DNA of 64,000 nt from the NCBI GenBank assembly GCA_944322865.1, contig CALUQJ010000002.1, forward strand, positions 1 through 64,000. The letters run 5' to 3'. Under the pieces are notes generated by a model. It searched no databases, was not told the origin of the DNA, and saw only the letters and a list, made by a program, of their open reading frames with translations. Shown here one piece after another: positions 32,902-41,665 of the stretch; within the stretch, counting starts at the first letter, position 1, and each line of letters starts with the position of its first letter. Both the position numbers and the translations under genes were made by a program. The stretch is from Candidatus Gastranaerophilales bacterium. GTDB lineage: Bacteria; Cyanobacteriota; Vampirovibrionia; Gastranaerophilales; Gastranaerophilaceae.

Positions 32902-33660
32902 ATGAACAATTTTGTAACAGATGCAATTAATCTGAAATCTTATAATCTTAGCGAATCCGACAAGATTATTGTTATGTATTCTAAAGATAAAGGACTTATC
33001 CGTGGCGTTGCAAAAGGCGTCAAAAAACCGAAAAGCAAACTTGGTGCGAGAATGGATTTGCTTGTTGCAAATAAGCTTATGCTTTATAAAGGTCGGAATA
33101 TGGACACAATTTGTCAGGCGGAAGCTTTGAATACTTTTCAAAAAATCCGGCAGAATATGGATAAAATTTTTTATTCTATGTATATTTCCGAAGTTGTGAA
33201 CAATTTTGGAGTTGAGGAAGATCCGTGTTCCAAAGAGGTTTATGAGCTTTTATATAAAGCATTGGAAAAAATAGCTAATGCAGAAAATAAGATAGAAATT
33301 CTTATTTCTGTACTCAAATTTCAACTCAAGATGATGCAGATATCCGGTTTTGGTGTAGAGTTGGAATGCTGTCTTTGCTGCGGAGAGCCCATAAAAGATG
33401 AAAAAATGTTTTTTTCTGATAAAATGGGCGGTGTTCTGTGCGCACACTGCAACGAAAATTTCGGGTATAAAACAGTTATGCACAACAAAATACGAGATTT
33501 TTTGAATGCACTTTTGCAATTTGATTTTGATTATGTTTCTGAATACGAAAAACTTGCAACAGAAAAAGTTTGCACAGTCTGCTTTGAACTGCTGAAAAAA
33601 TACATAGAACTGCATTCATCCAAAAAATTCCATTCAACAGATATTTTACAGGAAGTTTAG
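32902..33660 (+). CDS. recO: DNA repair protein RecO
   Basis: RecO anneals single-stranded DNA and, with RecR, loads RecA in the RecFOR pathway. The N-terminal OB fold spans residues 1-80 (KSYNLSESDKIIVMYSKDKGL, AKGVKKPKSKLGARMDLLVAN). The helical part carries a four-cysteine zinc site (ECCLCCGE and CAHC near 155-185). The length of 252 residues is typical. It is co-transcribed with pilT and overlaps the convergent glycosyltransferase-like gene by four bases. Confidence 0.93.
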   Translation: MNNFVTDAINLKSYNLSESDKIIVMYSKDKGLIRGVAKGVKKPKSKLGARMDLLVANKLMLYKGRNMDTICQAEALNTFQKIRQNMDKIFYSMYISEVVNNFGVEEDPCSKEVYELLYKALEKIANAENKIEILISVLKFQLKMMQISGFGVELECCLCCGEPIKDEKMFFSDKMGGVLCAHCNENFGYKTVMHNKIRDFLNALLQFDFDYVSEYEKLATEKVCTVCFELLKKYIELHSSKKFHSTDILQEV

Positions 33661-34802
33661 AATTTTGCCAGTATTTCATCAATGAGTCTATCATCATCAT
33701 AATCGAAATATTTGTATTCATAAGTGATATCTTTGTTTCTGAACGGGTAATTTTTTATGTAATCTTTTGCAAAACCTGCATTTCTTTCTTCAATCGATAC
33801 ATGTTCCCAAGAATAGTAATATGTGTATATAACATGGACAGGAATATCATAATAGGATAGAAATTCTGTAAATCCGCTTCTTAAACTAACAGATCCTTTT
33901 GATATTTTTGCAAGCTGCATAATTTCAGGATATGTAAGGAATGTACTATCTATACCATCTATTTTAGAGTTATTCTTCAAAGCGTTAAGGTAAATATCAT
34001 ATCCTTTTTCCTTAAATCCGTTTGCAAGTTTTTCCCAAAAATCGTTATGTATCGGCTGCATTGATTCTGCTTCCGGGGCAAAAATAACAAATTTTTCAGT
34101 ATTTAATTTCATATTTTTAAGTTTTTGATTAAAACTCATTTTATCCTGCTCAGAAAAAATAATCTCTTTTTTTATGAGATCCGCTCTTGTTAAGTTAAGA
34201 TTTGAAATAGATGCGTCAATACGATGAGCCCCAAGTAATTCAGGGTCAATTGCAAATGTATAATAAAAATTCTGGTTGTTATAATTAAATTGTCGGTCAA
34301 ATGCGGCAGGCTGAAATCCTTCTAACATGTCTACTTCAATATTCGACCAAAATAAATTCCAAATCTTTTTATGAACGCTATTTGTACACAAAAATTTAAC
34401 ATTTTTATATTTGTTTAAGATTGCTGCGACATAAAACGCACAAAGAGTATAAAGTTCGCCGCTATGTCCATTAATAATAAAAAAGTTTTCATATTCCTTA
34501 GGTAATTGTTTTTTGTATTTTTTTATAAATCCAGGTGTAAAATTATGCGAATAAATTTTAAAATTACCTATAAAATAATCACTTATCATATTTGTTCTTA
34601 CGCGTCTTAATGTAAGTAGATTTAAAAAAGTATAAGTTTTAATCTGTTTATCAGGTAATGTCTGTTTTACACTTCTAAAAAGTATGCCGCAAAGAGTTTT
34701 TGTCGTAGTTGTTCTTTCTTTCTTTTTATGAAATACGCGTGCTGACAATATACGTAATTCTTTTTCGTCGCGGGTAAACTTGTTATACTCTATTAGCTTC
34801 AT
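33657..34802 (-). CDS. Glycosyltransferase-like protein of the surface-sugar cassette
   Basis: This soluble protein of 381 residues has two likely Rossmann halves. The first includes FFIINGHSGELYTLCAFYVA and VKFLCTNSVHKKIW; the second has KFVIFAPEAESMQPI and a C-terminal segment SKGSVSLRSGFTEFLSYYDIPVHVIY. The latter resembles the donor-binding end of GT-B heptosyltransferase-like (GT9) enzymes. Sequence support is weak; the call rests on fold pattern and on the two preceding genes for sugar activation. The ATG at 34802 has AAGGGATG upstream. The N-terminal 60 basic residues are unusual. Confidence 0.55.
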   Translation of the reverse strand: MKLIEYNKFTRDEKELRILSARVFHKKKERTTTTKTLCGILFRSVKQTLPDKQIKTYTFLNLLTLRRVRTNMISDYFIGNFKIYSHNFTPGFIKKYKKQLPKEYENFFIINGHSGELYTLCAFYVAAILNKYKNVKFLCTNSVHKKIWNLFWSNIEVDMLEGFQPAAFDRQFNYNNQNFYYTFAIDPELLGAHRIDASISNLNLTRADLIKKEIIFSEQDKMSFNQKLKNMKLNTEKFVIFAPEAESMQPIHNDFWEKLANGFKEKGYDIYLNALKNNSKIDGIDSTFLTYPEIMQLAKISKGSVSLRSGFTEFLSYYDIPVHVIYTYYYSWEHVSIEERNAGFAKDYIKNYPFRNKDITYEYKYFDYDDDRLIDEILAKF

Positions 34803-34817
34803 ATAATCATCCCTTTG

Positions 34818-35186
34818 TTATAAATTTTTATCAACTACATATTTTATATCTAAAGCTTCATCACGCTCTTTGTTTACTGCATAAGCGGTCGAGAGTCCTG
34901 ACGGCTTTTTATCATTAACGAGTATTCTTTCTCCGACAGGCATATCAGACAGAATATAGTCGTATCTTATATTGTTGTTCTTCAGAAATAACTTTAACTC
35001 CTCAAGTTCATGTTCTTTTCTTGCTGTTAAAAGAATAACTTTGTCTTCAAGCGCCAAATTATCAAAAAAAACTTTTACGCCTTCCAGCAAGGTATCATGT
35101 CCGTCAATTTTATGTCCGTTGTGCTTAACAATCGTGCCGTCTACATCAAATATCCATGTTTTAGCTAAAGGTGACAATTTTAACAT
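34818..35186 (-). CDS. HAD-family phosphatase, short
   Basis: A minimal HAD phosphatase of 122 residues with motif I WIFDVDGTIVKHNG, motif II VILLTARKEHE and the late DYILSDMPVGERILVNDKKPSG segment. No cap domain is present, as in KDO-8-P or capsule-type phosphatases. It starts directly at the end of the nucleotidyltransferase-kinase gene, so the two act together. It probably removes a phosphate from a sugar or polyol precursor between the kinase and nucleotidyltransferase steps. The substrate is unknown. Confidence 0.85.
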   Translation of the reverse strand: MLKLSPLAKTWIFDVDGTIVKHNGHKIDGHDTLLEGVKVFFDNLALEDKVILLTARKEHELEELKLFLKNNNIRYDYILSDMPVGERILVNDKKPSGLSTAYAVNKERDEALDIKYVVDKNL

Positions 35187-36689
35187 TTAAAGAACTTCTC
35201 CCAGCCTTATAATACCATTGTAAAATGCCCCGCATATAGAATCATAATCTTCCCAGGCATAAGTTGTTAGTGACAGCCAGATTATAGCATGAAGAAGTTT
35301 TATTTTGTATTTACTTACCTGCGGCAGGCACTCAAAAAAGAAATCTTCCATATCTGCCCAGTTGTTGGGCTTAATAGCTATTTCCACATCTTTTTCTTTT
35401 ATATTAAGAGTAAAGTTTTTACGATTGAATTGGTCATAGTCGCCTTTTAGTGAATAGTATAATTTAGCCCAATCATAATCAACATCACCATAAAATTTCG
35501 TTTTACCAAAATAGCCACGCGGATCTATCAGTATTGCCTTCATATTAAATGTATCAAACATCATATTTGAAAAAGTGCAGTCACCGTGAATAAGATAAAA
35601 TTTATCAGGATAAATATTTTTTACCGCATCAATAAATTCCTCTTGGTTAAAGAAAATATTTTTATAATACAAGCCGTTAATTTTAATAAATTCTTTATCC
35701 GCGAATGGAATAAGATTTTGGACTTTTGATAATCTGTCAAATGTTTTTGTTATGTAATTTTCTTCAACATCAGAAATAACAGCCGGTTTTGCGGGTTCAA
35801 GAGCATGCAAATCTTTTAAGGCTTCAATTAGTTTTCGTAATATTTCTCGTTTTTGAGATTTTGTCAGACAATCATATTCAAAAATATTTTTTCCGGCAAC
35901 GCGTTTCATTGTAAGTGGTTCATATTCATAAATTTCTGGTATGTTATCATATCCAGCCTGTTTTACATGTTTATACCAGTTTATTTCATCAACAGCTATT
36001 TTTCTGCCCTGTTCACTAATTCCGCGTTTAATTATGATATCACCACTAAATTCTAATGAATTAAACGGTCGGCATTTTGGAGCATCATCATTGTTATCTG
36101 CATAAGAAAGCAGAGTGCCGATTTCTTTTGAGCCGGTCAAACTGAGCGTCTTGAAATGAATATTTTGTTTTTGAAGCCAGCCGACCAATGCTCCTTCATC
36201 AGCAATATTTTTAAGATAAGATTTGTTTTTGAAAATAAATAATCCGGCGACTCCGTTTTCTTTAGAAGGTTCCTTTATGAATTTACCGTCAATAAAAGAC
36301 CAACGGCACTCGAAATCTTTTGATATCCCTACATAGTTAGCATTGAAATCAGGAATTGTGAAATTATCTGCCAATATTAAATCACACCACATAATCATAA
36401 ATGGTTCATCGTCCCTGTATTTGGCGATTGTTTCTTTGATACCTGAAATAGTTCCTTTTTTCTCTGCCTTTACTATTTTGTAGTTATATTCAGACGCGAA
36501 TATTTTTAGATATTTTTCTAATACTTCTGTTTTGTAATCTGCAATGATTGTAAATTCTGCATCTTTAAATTTTTGAAATGCATAAAATAAAATTGGCAGA
36601 TTATTCACAGGTACCAGACATTTAGGTTTATTTCTAGTTAATCCTTCCAGCCGGGTCCCCTTGCCGCCAGCCTGAATAATAATCTTCAT
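35187..36689 (-). CDS. Fused nucleotidyltransferase and sugar/choline kinase-like protein
   Basis: A two-domain protein of 500 residues. Residues 1-215 form a sugar-nucleotidyltransferase domain that opens IIQAGGKGTRLEGLTRNKPK, the activating signature, with MIMWCDLILADN as the metal site. Residues 230-500 form a kinase of the choline/aminoglycoside phosphotransferase fold. Its catalytic loop is LIHGDCTFSNMMFD and its metal site ILIDPRGYFGKTKFYGDVDYDWAKL. It would phosphorylate and then nucleotide-activate a small alcohol or sugar for a surface glycan. It heads the cassette with the HAD and glycosyltransferase-like genes. Confidence 0.85.
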   Translation of the reverse strand: MKIIIQAGGKGTRLEGLTRNKPKCLVPVNNLPILFYAFQKFKDAEFTIIADYKTEVLEKYLKIFASEYNYKIVKAEKKGTISGIKETIAKYRDDEPFMIMWCDLILADNFTIPDFNANYVGISKDFECRWSFIDGKFIKEPSKENGVAGLFIFKNKSYLKNIADEGALVGWLQKQNIHFKTLSLTGSKEIGTLLSYADNNDDAPKCRPFNSLEFSGDIIIKRGISEQGRKIAVDEINWYKHVKQAGYDNIPEIYEYEPLTMKRVAGKNIFEYDCLTKSQKREILRKLIEALKDLHALEPAKPAVISDVEENYITKTFDRLSKVQNLIPFADKEFIKINGLYYKNIFFNQEEFIDAVKNIYPDKFYLIHGDCTFSNMMFDTFNMKAILIDPRGYFGKTKFYGDVDYDWAKLYYSLKGDYDQFNRKNFTLNIKEKDVEIAIKPNNWADMEDFFFECLPQVSKYKIKLLHAIIWLSLTTYAWEDYDSICGAFYNGIIRLGEVL

Positions 36690-36766
36690 TTTTTACTCCG
36701 ATGTTATTTTTAGCATGCTAATTATAATTTAAAAATAAAAAGCTGAAAACATGTATTAATAAAGCG

Positions 36767-36824
36767 TTACAAACATATTTTGTAAGATTAATCTTTCTGT
36801 ATTGTTAATATTACATGTAACAAT
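36767..36824. promoter_or_regulatory. Two inverted repeats before the XRE gene, operator candidates
   Basis: TTACAAA-CATAT-TTTGTAA (36767-36785) and ATTGTTA-N10-TAACAAT (36801-36824) are perfect inverted repeats directly upstream of the regulator's ATG at 36831. Autoregulation by the encoded helix-turn-helix protein is the simplest reading. Confidence 0.5.
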
Positions 36825-36830
36825 AACTGC

Positions 36831-37040
36831 ATGAGCCTACGTAAATTACGAAACAAGATTGGAAGAAAAATAAAAGCTTTACGTACTGAAAACAGAATTT
36901 CTCAAGAAAAACTTGCAGAATTTGTAGATATTTCCAGAGAACATATTTCCTGTTTGGAACGCGGCAAGCACTCTGCTAACATAGAAACTTTGTATAAAAT
37001 TGCTGAATATTTTAATGTTGATATTAAAGATTTTTTTTGA
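36831..37040 (+). CDS. XRE-family helix-turn-helix regulator, short
   Basis: 69 residues that are almost entirely a Cro/C1-type domain: IKALRTENRISQEKLAEFVD, ISREHISCLERGKHSANIETL and YKIAEYFNVDIKDFF. There is no effector domain. No ribosome binding site precedes the ATG, so the mRNA may be leaderless. Two inverted repeats just upstream are probable operators. It stands between the sugar cassette (divergent) and folC, and could regulate either. Confidence 0.85.
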   Translation: MSLRKLRNKIGRKIKALRTENRISQEKLAEFVDISREHISCLERGKHSANIETLYKIAEYFNVDIKDFF

Positions 37041-37083
37041 TTTTGAATTTGTCATTGATTTTAAAATTTATTTGCAATAATTT

Positions 37084-38274
37084 ATGAATATGAACAACTA
37101 TCTTGATGCTAAAAAGTTATTGACTTCGCAAGGAAAATTTTATATAAATCTCGGATTGGAGAGAATTTCCGCTATTTTAGATCTGCTTGGCAATCCGCAG
37201 GATAAATTAAAATGTATACACGTTGCAGGAACCAACGGCAAAGGCTCTGTTTGTGCAATTATTGAAAATATCTTGAGAACTTACGGGATTAAAACCGGGC
37301 TTTATACAAGCCCGCATATCTTTGAATATACTGAAAGAATTAAGGTCGCCGGAAAAGATATTCCGGAAGAAAAATTTGCGCAACTTGTTTTTGAAATATG
37401 CAAAATCGCCGATAAAAACAATATTCATCTGACAGAATTTGAAATATTAACGGCAATGGCTTTTAAATATTTTGCAGAACAAAACTGTGACGTTGTAGTG
37501 CTTGAAACAGGTTTGGGCGGCAGATTTGACGCAACAAATGTTATTAAAAGTAATTTATGTTCAATAATCACGCATATTGATCTTGATCATACTGAACGCC
37601 TCGGAAATACAAAAGATAAAATTGCGTTTGAAAAAGCCGGTATAATTAAACAAAATTGCCCGATTTTTACCTCAGAAGGGTATGAAGCTATACGCGATGC
37701 TGCCGATGAAAAAAATGCACTTATGGTCATGGTTGCACCATTTGAAGATACAACAGAACTCACGCTTAAAGGACTTTGTCAGCAGGAAAATCTCTCTCTT
37801 GCGCTGGCTGCGGTAAGACACTTGTTTCCGCAAATCCCGCAGTTAGTAATAAATAAAGCTTTAAGAACGGTGAAACATCCTTGTCGTTTTCAGGTTTTCG
37901 AGGATAAAAAACTCATTATAGACGCATCACACAATCCTAACGGGGCTTTGGCTCTTCGTGACAGCCTTGAGATGTATTATCCAAATACAAAACGCCGATT
38001 TATATTCGGATGTTTGAGAAATAAAGATTACAAAAAAATGATGCAAATGCTTTTTACGCAAGGGGATGAAATATATTTTTACCATTTTAACAACCCAAAT
38101 TCCTGCACGATAGATGAATTGAAAGCAGCGTGCGAGTTGCCGGCAAAAGAATTTATTTCCTTAGAGGATTTATATAAAAATAATCCGCAGAATGATGTCT
38201 GGACAATCATTTGCGGATCATTTTATATGTTAAATGAAGTTATTCCTGATGATTTTCGCTCATTTCTGACATAA
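37084..38274 (+). CDS. folC: Dihydrofolate/folylpolyglutamate synthase
   Basis: FolC adds glutamate to dihydropteroate or tetrahydrofolate using ATP. 396 residues with the Mur-ligase P-loop HVAGTNGKGSVCAIIENIL (about 42-60), YTSPHIFEYTERIKV, LETGLGGRFDATNV (about 140-153), and DASHNPNGALALRDSL in the C-terminal domain. The start ATG is at 37084; a second ATG two codons later is possible. The end overlaps the convergent GT2 gene by 35 bases. Confidence 0.95.
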   Translation: MNMNNYLDAKKLLTSQGKFYINLGLERISAILDLLGNPQDKLKCIHVAGTNGKGSVCAIIENILRTYGIKTGLYTSPHIFEYTERIKVAGKDIPEEKFAQLVFEICKIADKNNIHLTEFEILTAMAFKYFAEQNCDVVVLETGLGGRFDATNVIKSNLCSIITHIDLDHTERLGNTKDKIAFEKAGIIKQNCPIFTSEGYEAIRDAADEKNALMVMVAPFEDTTELTLKGLCQQENLSLALAAVRHLFPQIPQLVINKALRTVKHPCRFQVFEDKKLIIDASHNPNGALALRDSLEMYYPNTKRRFIFGCLRNKDYKKMMQMLFTQGDEIYFYHFNNPNSCTIDELKAACELPAKEFISLEDLYKNNPQNDVWTIICGSFYMLNEVIPDDFRSFLT

Positions 38275-39802
38275 AATTTTCAACTTTACCCGGTTTAAAT
38301 TCAGAACAAGAATTCCAGATTAAAGTTTCTTTTGTTTCATTTAGAGCAGGACTTGGAAAATCACAGCAACAGGTGCCTTTAAGCATGTTTTTAGAGCCGT
38401 CAGGCAATGATTTAAAGTATTCACAGCAGCTGCAAATTTTTATAAAAAAATTGTATTCATACAATTTCAGTTTTAGTTCCTGAAGAGCGTCAATCATTCT
38501 CAGATGACTGCGGGTAACGTATTTTTTCTTTTTGTACATAAATTTGATTTTGGCAAGCCCGCTTTCTGAAATAAATTCAAGTCTGCAAGGTATATGGGTT
38601 TGGTTTTTACCAGCCAGAACCATGACATCCACTGCAAGTTTTTCAGTCCCCGCCGGAAGTTCTTCACGTTTTGCTATCTTGTTTCTGACCGCACGGATTG
38701 GCGGAAAATGTTTGATAATATGGCAGATTGAATATATTGGATAAAGACATAATCTTATTGTTTCAATAAAATTCAGCTTTGAATTAATAAGGCTTATTCC
38801 AAAACCAACAAGTAAAAGAATGAAGGTGAAAAGTACTATTCTGAAATCAACCATAAAATAGTAGTTATAAGAATGTTTAAGCACAAGAGCATAAATTAAT
38901 GCCAACAGCCAAAAATTCGGATAAAGCAGCGAGAAGGTGTGTTCTGCAAAAGCAAAGTTGTTAGGTCTAATCTGTCGGAAGCAGTCTTTAAACAGATTAA
39001 TTCTTGCTGAAAGACGCGGCATTTTAAACTCGTAATTAAGCGTATCAACATAGGTTTGAATATTAGGATTGTATGTGCAAGGAAAACCGATTTTAGAAAG
39101 CAAAAGACTGTATTTGAGTTCAGTGTTTATATCTTTAAAGTTAACCTCACCAATTCTGTCAACAATGTCTTTTTTAATAATAAAAACACCGGAATCCGCA
39201 CGTGCAGCAAGCCCAAATAGCGAACGTGCCTGTCGAAGAAAATTCATGTGGTATTTTTGATATGCAGCTTTGATTTTATCAACCGGTCCTAAATTATCTG
39301 TAAGCATCAGTGTTTCGCCGCTTATAACACTGTGCCTGGTAAGAGCAGCATTTACAACTGAAAGGAAATCAGACGGAATACTTCTGTCTGCATCTATAAA
39401 TACATAGGAATCTATGCTCTGATCATTTGTAAGCCGCTCAACAAGCATTGAAACTGCCTGATCTTTACCGACAGTCCCTACATTTTCGATATTGATAACT
39501 TTTATAAACGGCTCACGCTGAAATAATTCCTCAGATCCGTCACAACAATTATCAAGAAGTACAAACACCTTAAAATTATCAATCGGGTAATCCTGTAACT
39601 TTAACTGATTAATTAATTGAGCAAGAGTTGCTTTATTGTTATGTGCATAAATAACAACCGCCAAATTGTCTTTTTCATCGTAATGTGAAAAACGTCTTTC
39701 TCGTTTAAACGGCTTATCGTTAAGGTTTCTGAGTGCAAGCACAAGAAAAAACAGTGTGTATAAAGCCGCATAAATGTATAAAATATCTAAAATAATTTCC
39801 AT
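38240..39802 (-). CDS. Membrane glycosyltransferase, family 2, with Cys-rich tail
   Basis: 520 residues. After an N-terminal span (about 1-20) comes a GT2 domain: AVVIYAHNNKATLAQLINQL, FKVFVLLDNCCDGSEELF, and SYVFIDADRSIPSDFLS with the DxD-like pair. Two or three membrane spans follow (about 290-370). The C-terminus carries an unusual cluster of nine cysteines (CSCCEYF, GTCCCDF, WNSCSEF) that could hold metal. The ATG at 39802 is chosen for AAAGGG upstream; a TTG at 39817 would add five residues. It probably builds a cell-surface polysaccharide. Confidence 0.8.
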   Translation of the reverse strand: MEIILDILYIYAALYTLFFLVLALRNLNDKPFKRERRFSHYDEKDNLAVVIYAHNNKATLAQLINQLKLQDYPIDNFKVFVLLDNCCDGSEELFQREPFIKVINIENVGTVGKDQAVSMLVERLTNDQSIDSYVFIDADRSIPSDFLSVVNAALTRHSVISGETLMLTDNLGPVDKIKAAYQKYHMNFLRQARSLFGLAARADSGVFIIKKDIVDRIGEVNFKDINTELKYSLLLSKIGFPCTYNPNIQTYVDTLNYEFKMPRLSARINLFKDCFRQIRPNNFAFAEHTFSLLYPNFWLLALIYALVLKHSYNYYFMVDFRIVLFTFILLLVGFGISLINSKLNFIETIRLCLYPIYSICHIIKHFPPIRAVRNKIAKREELPAGTEKLAVDVMVLAGKNQTHIPCRLEFISESGLAKIKFMYKKKKYVTRSHLRMIDALQELKLKLYEYNFFIKICSCCEYFKSLPDGSKNMLKGTCCCDFPSPALNETKETLIWNSCSEFKPGKVENFMSEMSENHQE

Positions 39803-39899
39803 ACTTATCCCTTTCAATTACTCATTTTAGATAAAATCAAAAAAAATATCCATTACATGTAAATAATTGTGTAGATGTGTTTACAGAACAGATATATAA

Positions 39900-39931
39900 G
39901 AGGGCGGCGCAAGTTAACTTGCGCCGCCCTC
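39900..39931. terminator. Perfect 32-base palindrome after ycf23
   Basis: GAGGGCGGCGCAAGTT and its exact complement meet without a loop (39900-39931). It lies 20 bases past the ycf23 stop. There is no T-run on the minus strand, so it may be a dispersed hairpin or a Rho-independent terminator of low efficiency. Confidence 0.65.
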
Positions 39932-39951
39932 AAAACTTCTTTATCAATAAA

Positions 39952-40710
39952 TTAAACGAGTTCTAAAACATGCTGAGTGTTTTTAGAAGCAATTTCAACC
40001 AATTGTTTAGCTGTAGCCATCATTGATAATTCAGAATCCATTTTGTTGATACAAGAGCCGCATCCGATAGCGCTTGCACCTGCTGCGAATGCAAATGAAG
40101 CAGTTGTAGGGTTGATGCCTGTTGCTGTCATTATCGGAAGATCAATGTTTCTTGCTAATTCAACGGTGTTAGAAAGTGTCAATTCTGCTCTTTCCATTAA
40201 GCCTCTAACTCCTGCTGCCGGGGTTTCTTTAGAGAAGTGACCTTCTGTCTGGATTAAATCAATACCCATTGTTTCCAATTTTCTTGCTAATTCAATCTGA
40301 TCAGCAACAGAAATTTCACCAGGGATTGTAACTGAGAAGAATACTCTTGTGTCACCTAACAATTCAAGAGTTCTGTTTACAAGTGAAAGAACATCTTCTG
40401 CTGTGAATGAAGTACCTTTTTTGTAAAGAACATCAAAGTTGCCGAGTTCAATTGCATCAGCGCCTAATTCTACTGCTCTAACCAGTTCTTCAGGAACAAT
40501 TGATGATACAAATAAAGGCATATCTGTCATTTCTCTTATTTCAGAAACGATTTTTTCATCAGCACAAATATCAATTGCGCTTGCCTGTGCTGTTTCTGCG
40601 GCTCTAACTACTTTTTTAATATTTTCGATATCAAAATTGTCGATACCAGCAATAATTTTTACTGCTCTTTTTTCAATTAAGTGTTGTTTAAATGTTTCAA
40701 TTCTTGTCAT
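39952..40710 (-). CDS. ycf23: Ycf23/DUF561 family protein
   Basis: A TIM-barrel-like protein of 252 residues. Features include VKIIAGIDNFD near the N-terminus, ASAIDICADEKIV, MPLFVSSIVPEELVRAVELGADAIELGNFD, and the C-terminal phosphate-loop-like TATGINPTTASFAFAAGASAIGCGSC. This family is known mainly from cyanobacteria, red-algal plastids and relatives; its reaction is not established. It is therefore a strong lineage marker. It is monocistronic with AAGGAG upstream of the ATG. Confidence 0.88.
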   Translation of the reverse strand: MTRIETFKQHLIEKRAVKIIAGIDNFDIENIKKVVRAAETAQASAIDICADEKIVSEIREMTDMPLFVSSIVPEELVRAVELGADAIELGNFDVLYKKGTSFTAEDVLSLVNRTLELLGDTRVFFSVTIPGEISVADQIELARKLETMGIDLIQTEGHFSKETPAAGVRGLMERAELTLSNTVELARNIDLPIMTATGINPTTASFAFAAGASAIGCGSCINKMDSELSMMATAKQLVEIASKNTQHVLELV

Positions 40711-40871
40711 ATATATTCTCCTTTTCTGAAAAAAATAAACTACTTCAACTTTTTCCTGAATTATACATTAAAATTTTAATAATTTCAACAACTAAACTGC
40801 TATTTTTTAAAAAGGGGGTAATATTTTGTATAAAAAAACGCTAATAATGTTGATAAATAAGGAGATTAGAC

Positions 40872-41579
40872 GTGAAGGATATAATTAATTTTTTTGTAAT
40901 ATTTGTATTTTTAAGTTTTTCATCAGCGCTTGCATATAATTTTGCGCCGGATGAAAAGGTGAATATAAATGTTTACGAAAAAATAAATCCATCAATTGTT
41001 GCGATAGATGCTGAAATTGCGGACGGATTTTCAGCAGGCACGGGATGTATTGTACGCTCTGACGGAATAATTTTGACCGGCTCCCATGTTATAGAAGGCA
41101 GCGACAGTATTGAGGTAAAAACATCGGACGGCAAATTATATATGGCAAAAGTCATAGCACTTATGGGTAAAGGCAAGGATCTTGCGCTGCTAAAAATTGA
41201 TACAGATAAAAAACTTCCTGTAATACCTTTCGGTGATTCTGATGAGGTAAAAGTCGGACAAAAAGTTCTTGCAATCGGTAATCCGTTCGGTTTTGCCGGC
41301 ACTCTGACGCAGGGCATAATCTCCCGTATAGATAAAACTAAAGGACGTATCCAAACAGATGCCTCCATAAATCCCGGATGTTCAGGAGGACCTCTTTTGA
41401 ATACATCAGGAGAAGTTATCGGAATAAGCCAGTCAATTTATAACCCTGACAACAATATTTCAAATATCGGTATAGGATTTGCAATTCCGGTTAACGAAGC
41501 TAAAAAATTTCTTGCAGGCGCAAATTTACAAGAATTACCGACAGGTAATAAAAAAATACTTTTTAGAAGGCACAGATAG
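40872..41579 (+). CDS. Trypsin-like (HtrA/Deg-type) serine protease without PDZ
   Basis: 235 residues starting at GTG 40872, behind AAGGAG, with a signal peptide (FFVIFVFLSFSSALA). The catalytic triad is His in LTGSHVIEG, Asp in GKDLALLKID and Ser in INPGCSGGPLLN. Two features depart from DegP: TGSH instead of TNxH, and GCSGG instead of GNSGG. No PDZ domain follows, so the protein stops after the protease domain with a basic tail RRHR. It is likely a periplasmic quality-control protease. Confidence 0.85.
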   Translation: MKDIINFFVIFVFLSFSSALAYNFAPDEKVNINVYEKINPSIVAIDAEIADGFSAGTGCIVRSDGIILTGSHVIEGSDSIEVKTSDGKLYMAKVIALMGKGKDLALLKIDTDKKLPVIPFGDSDEVKVGQKVLAIGNPFGFAGTLTQGIISRIDKTKGRIQTDASINPGCSGGPLLNTSGEVIGISQSIYNPDNNISNIGIGFAIPVNEAKKFLAGANLQELPTGNKKILFRRHR

Positions 41580-41665
41580 CCCTCTGCTTTATAATTCTTA
41601 AAATACAAACTCTGTTCAATAGTGTTTATGCTAATATCTATATATAAGTTTAGATAGGAGGTCTT

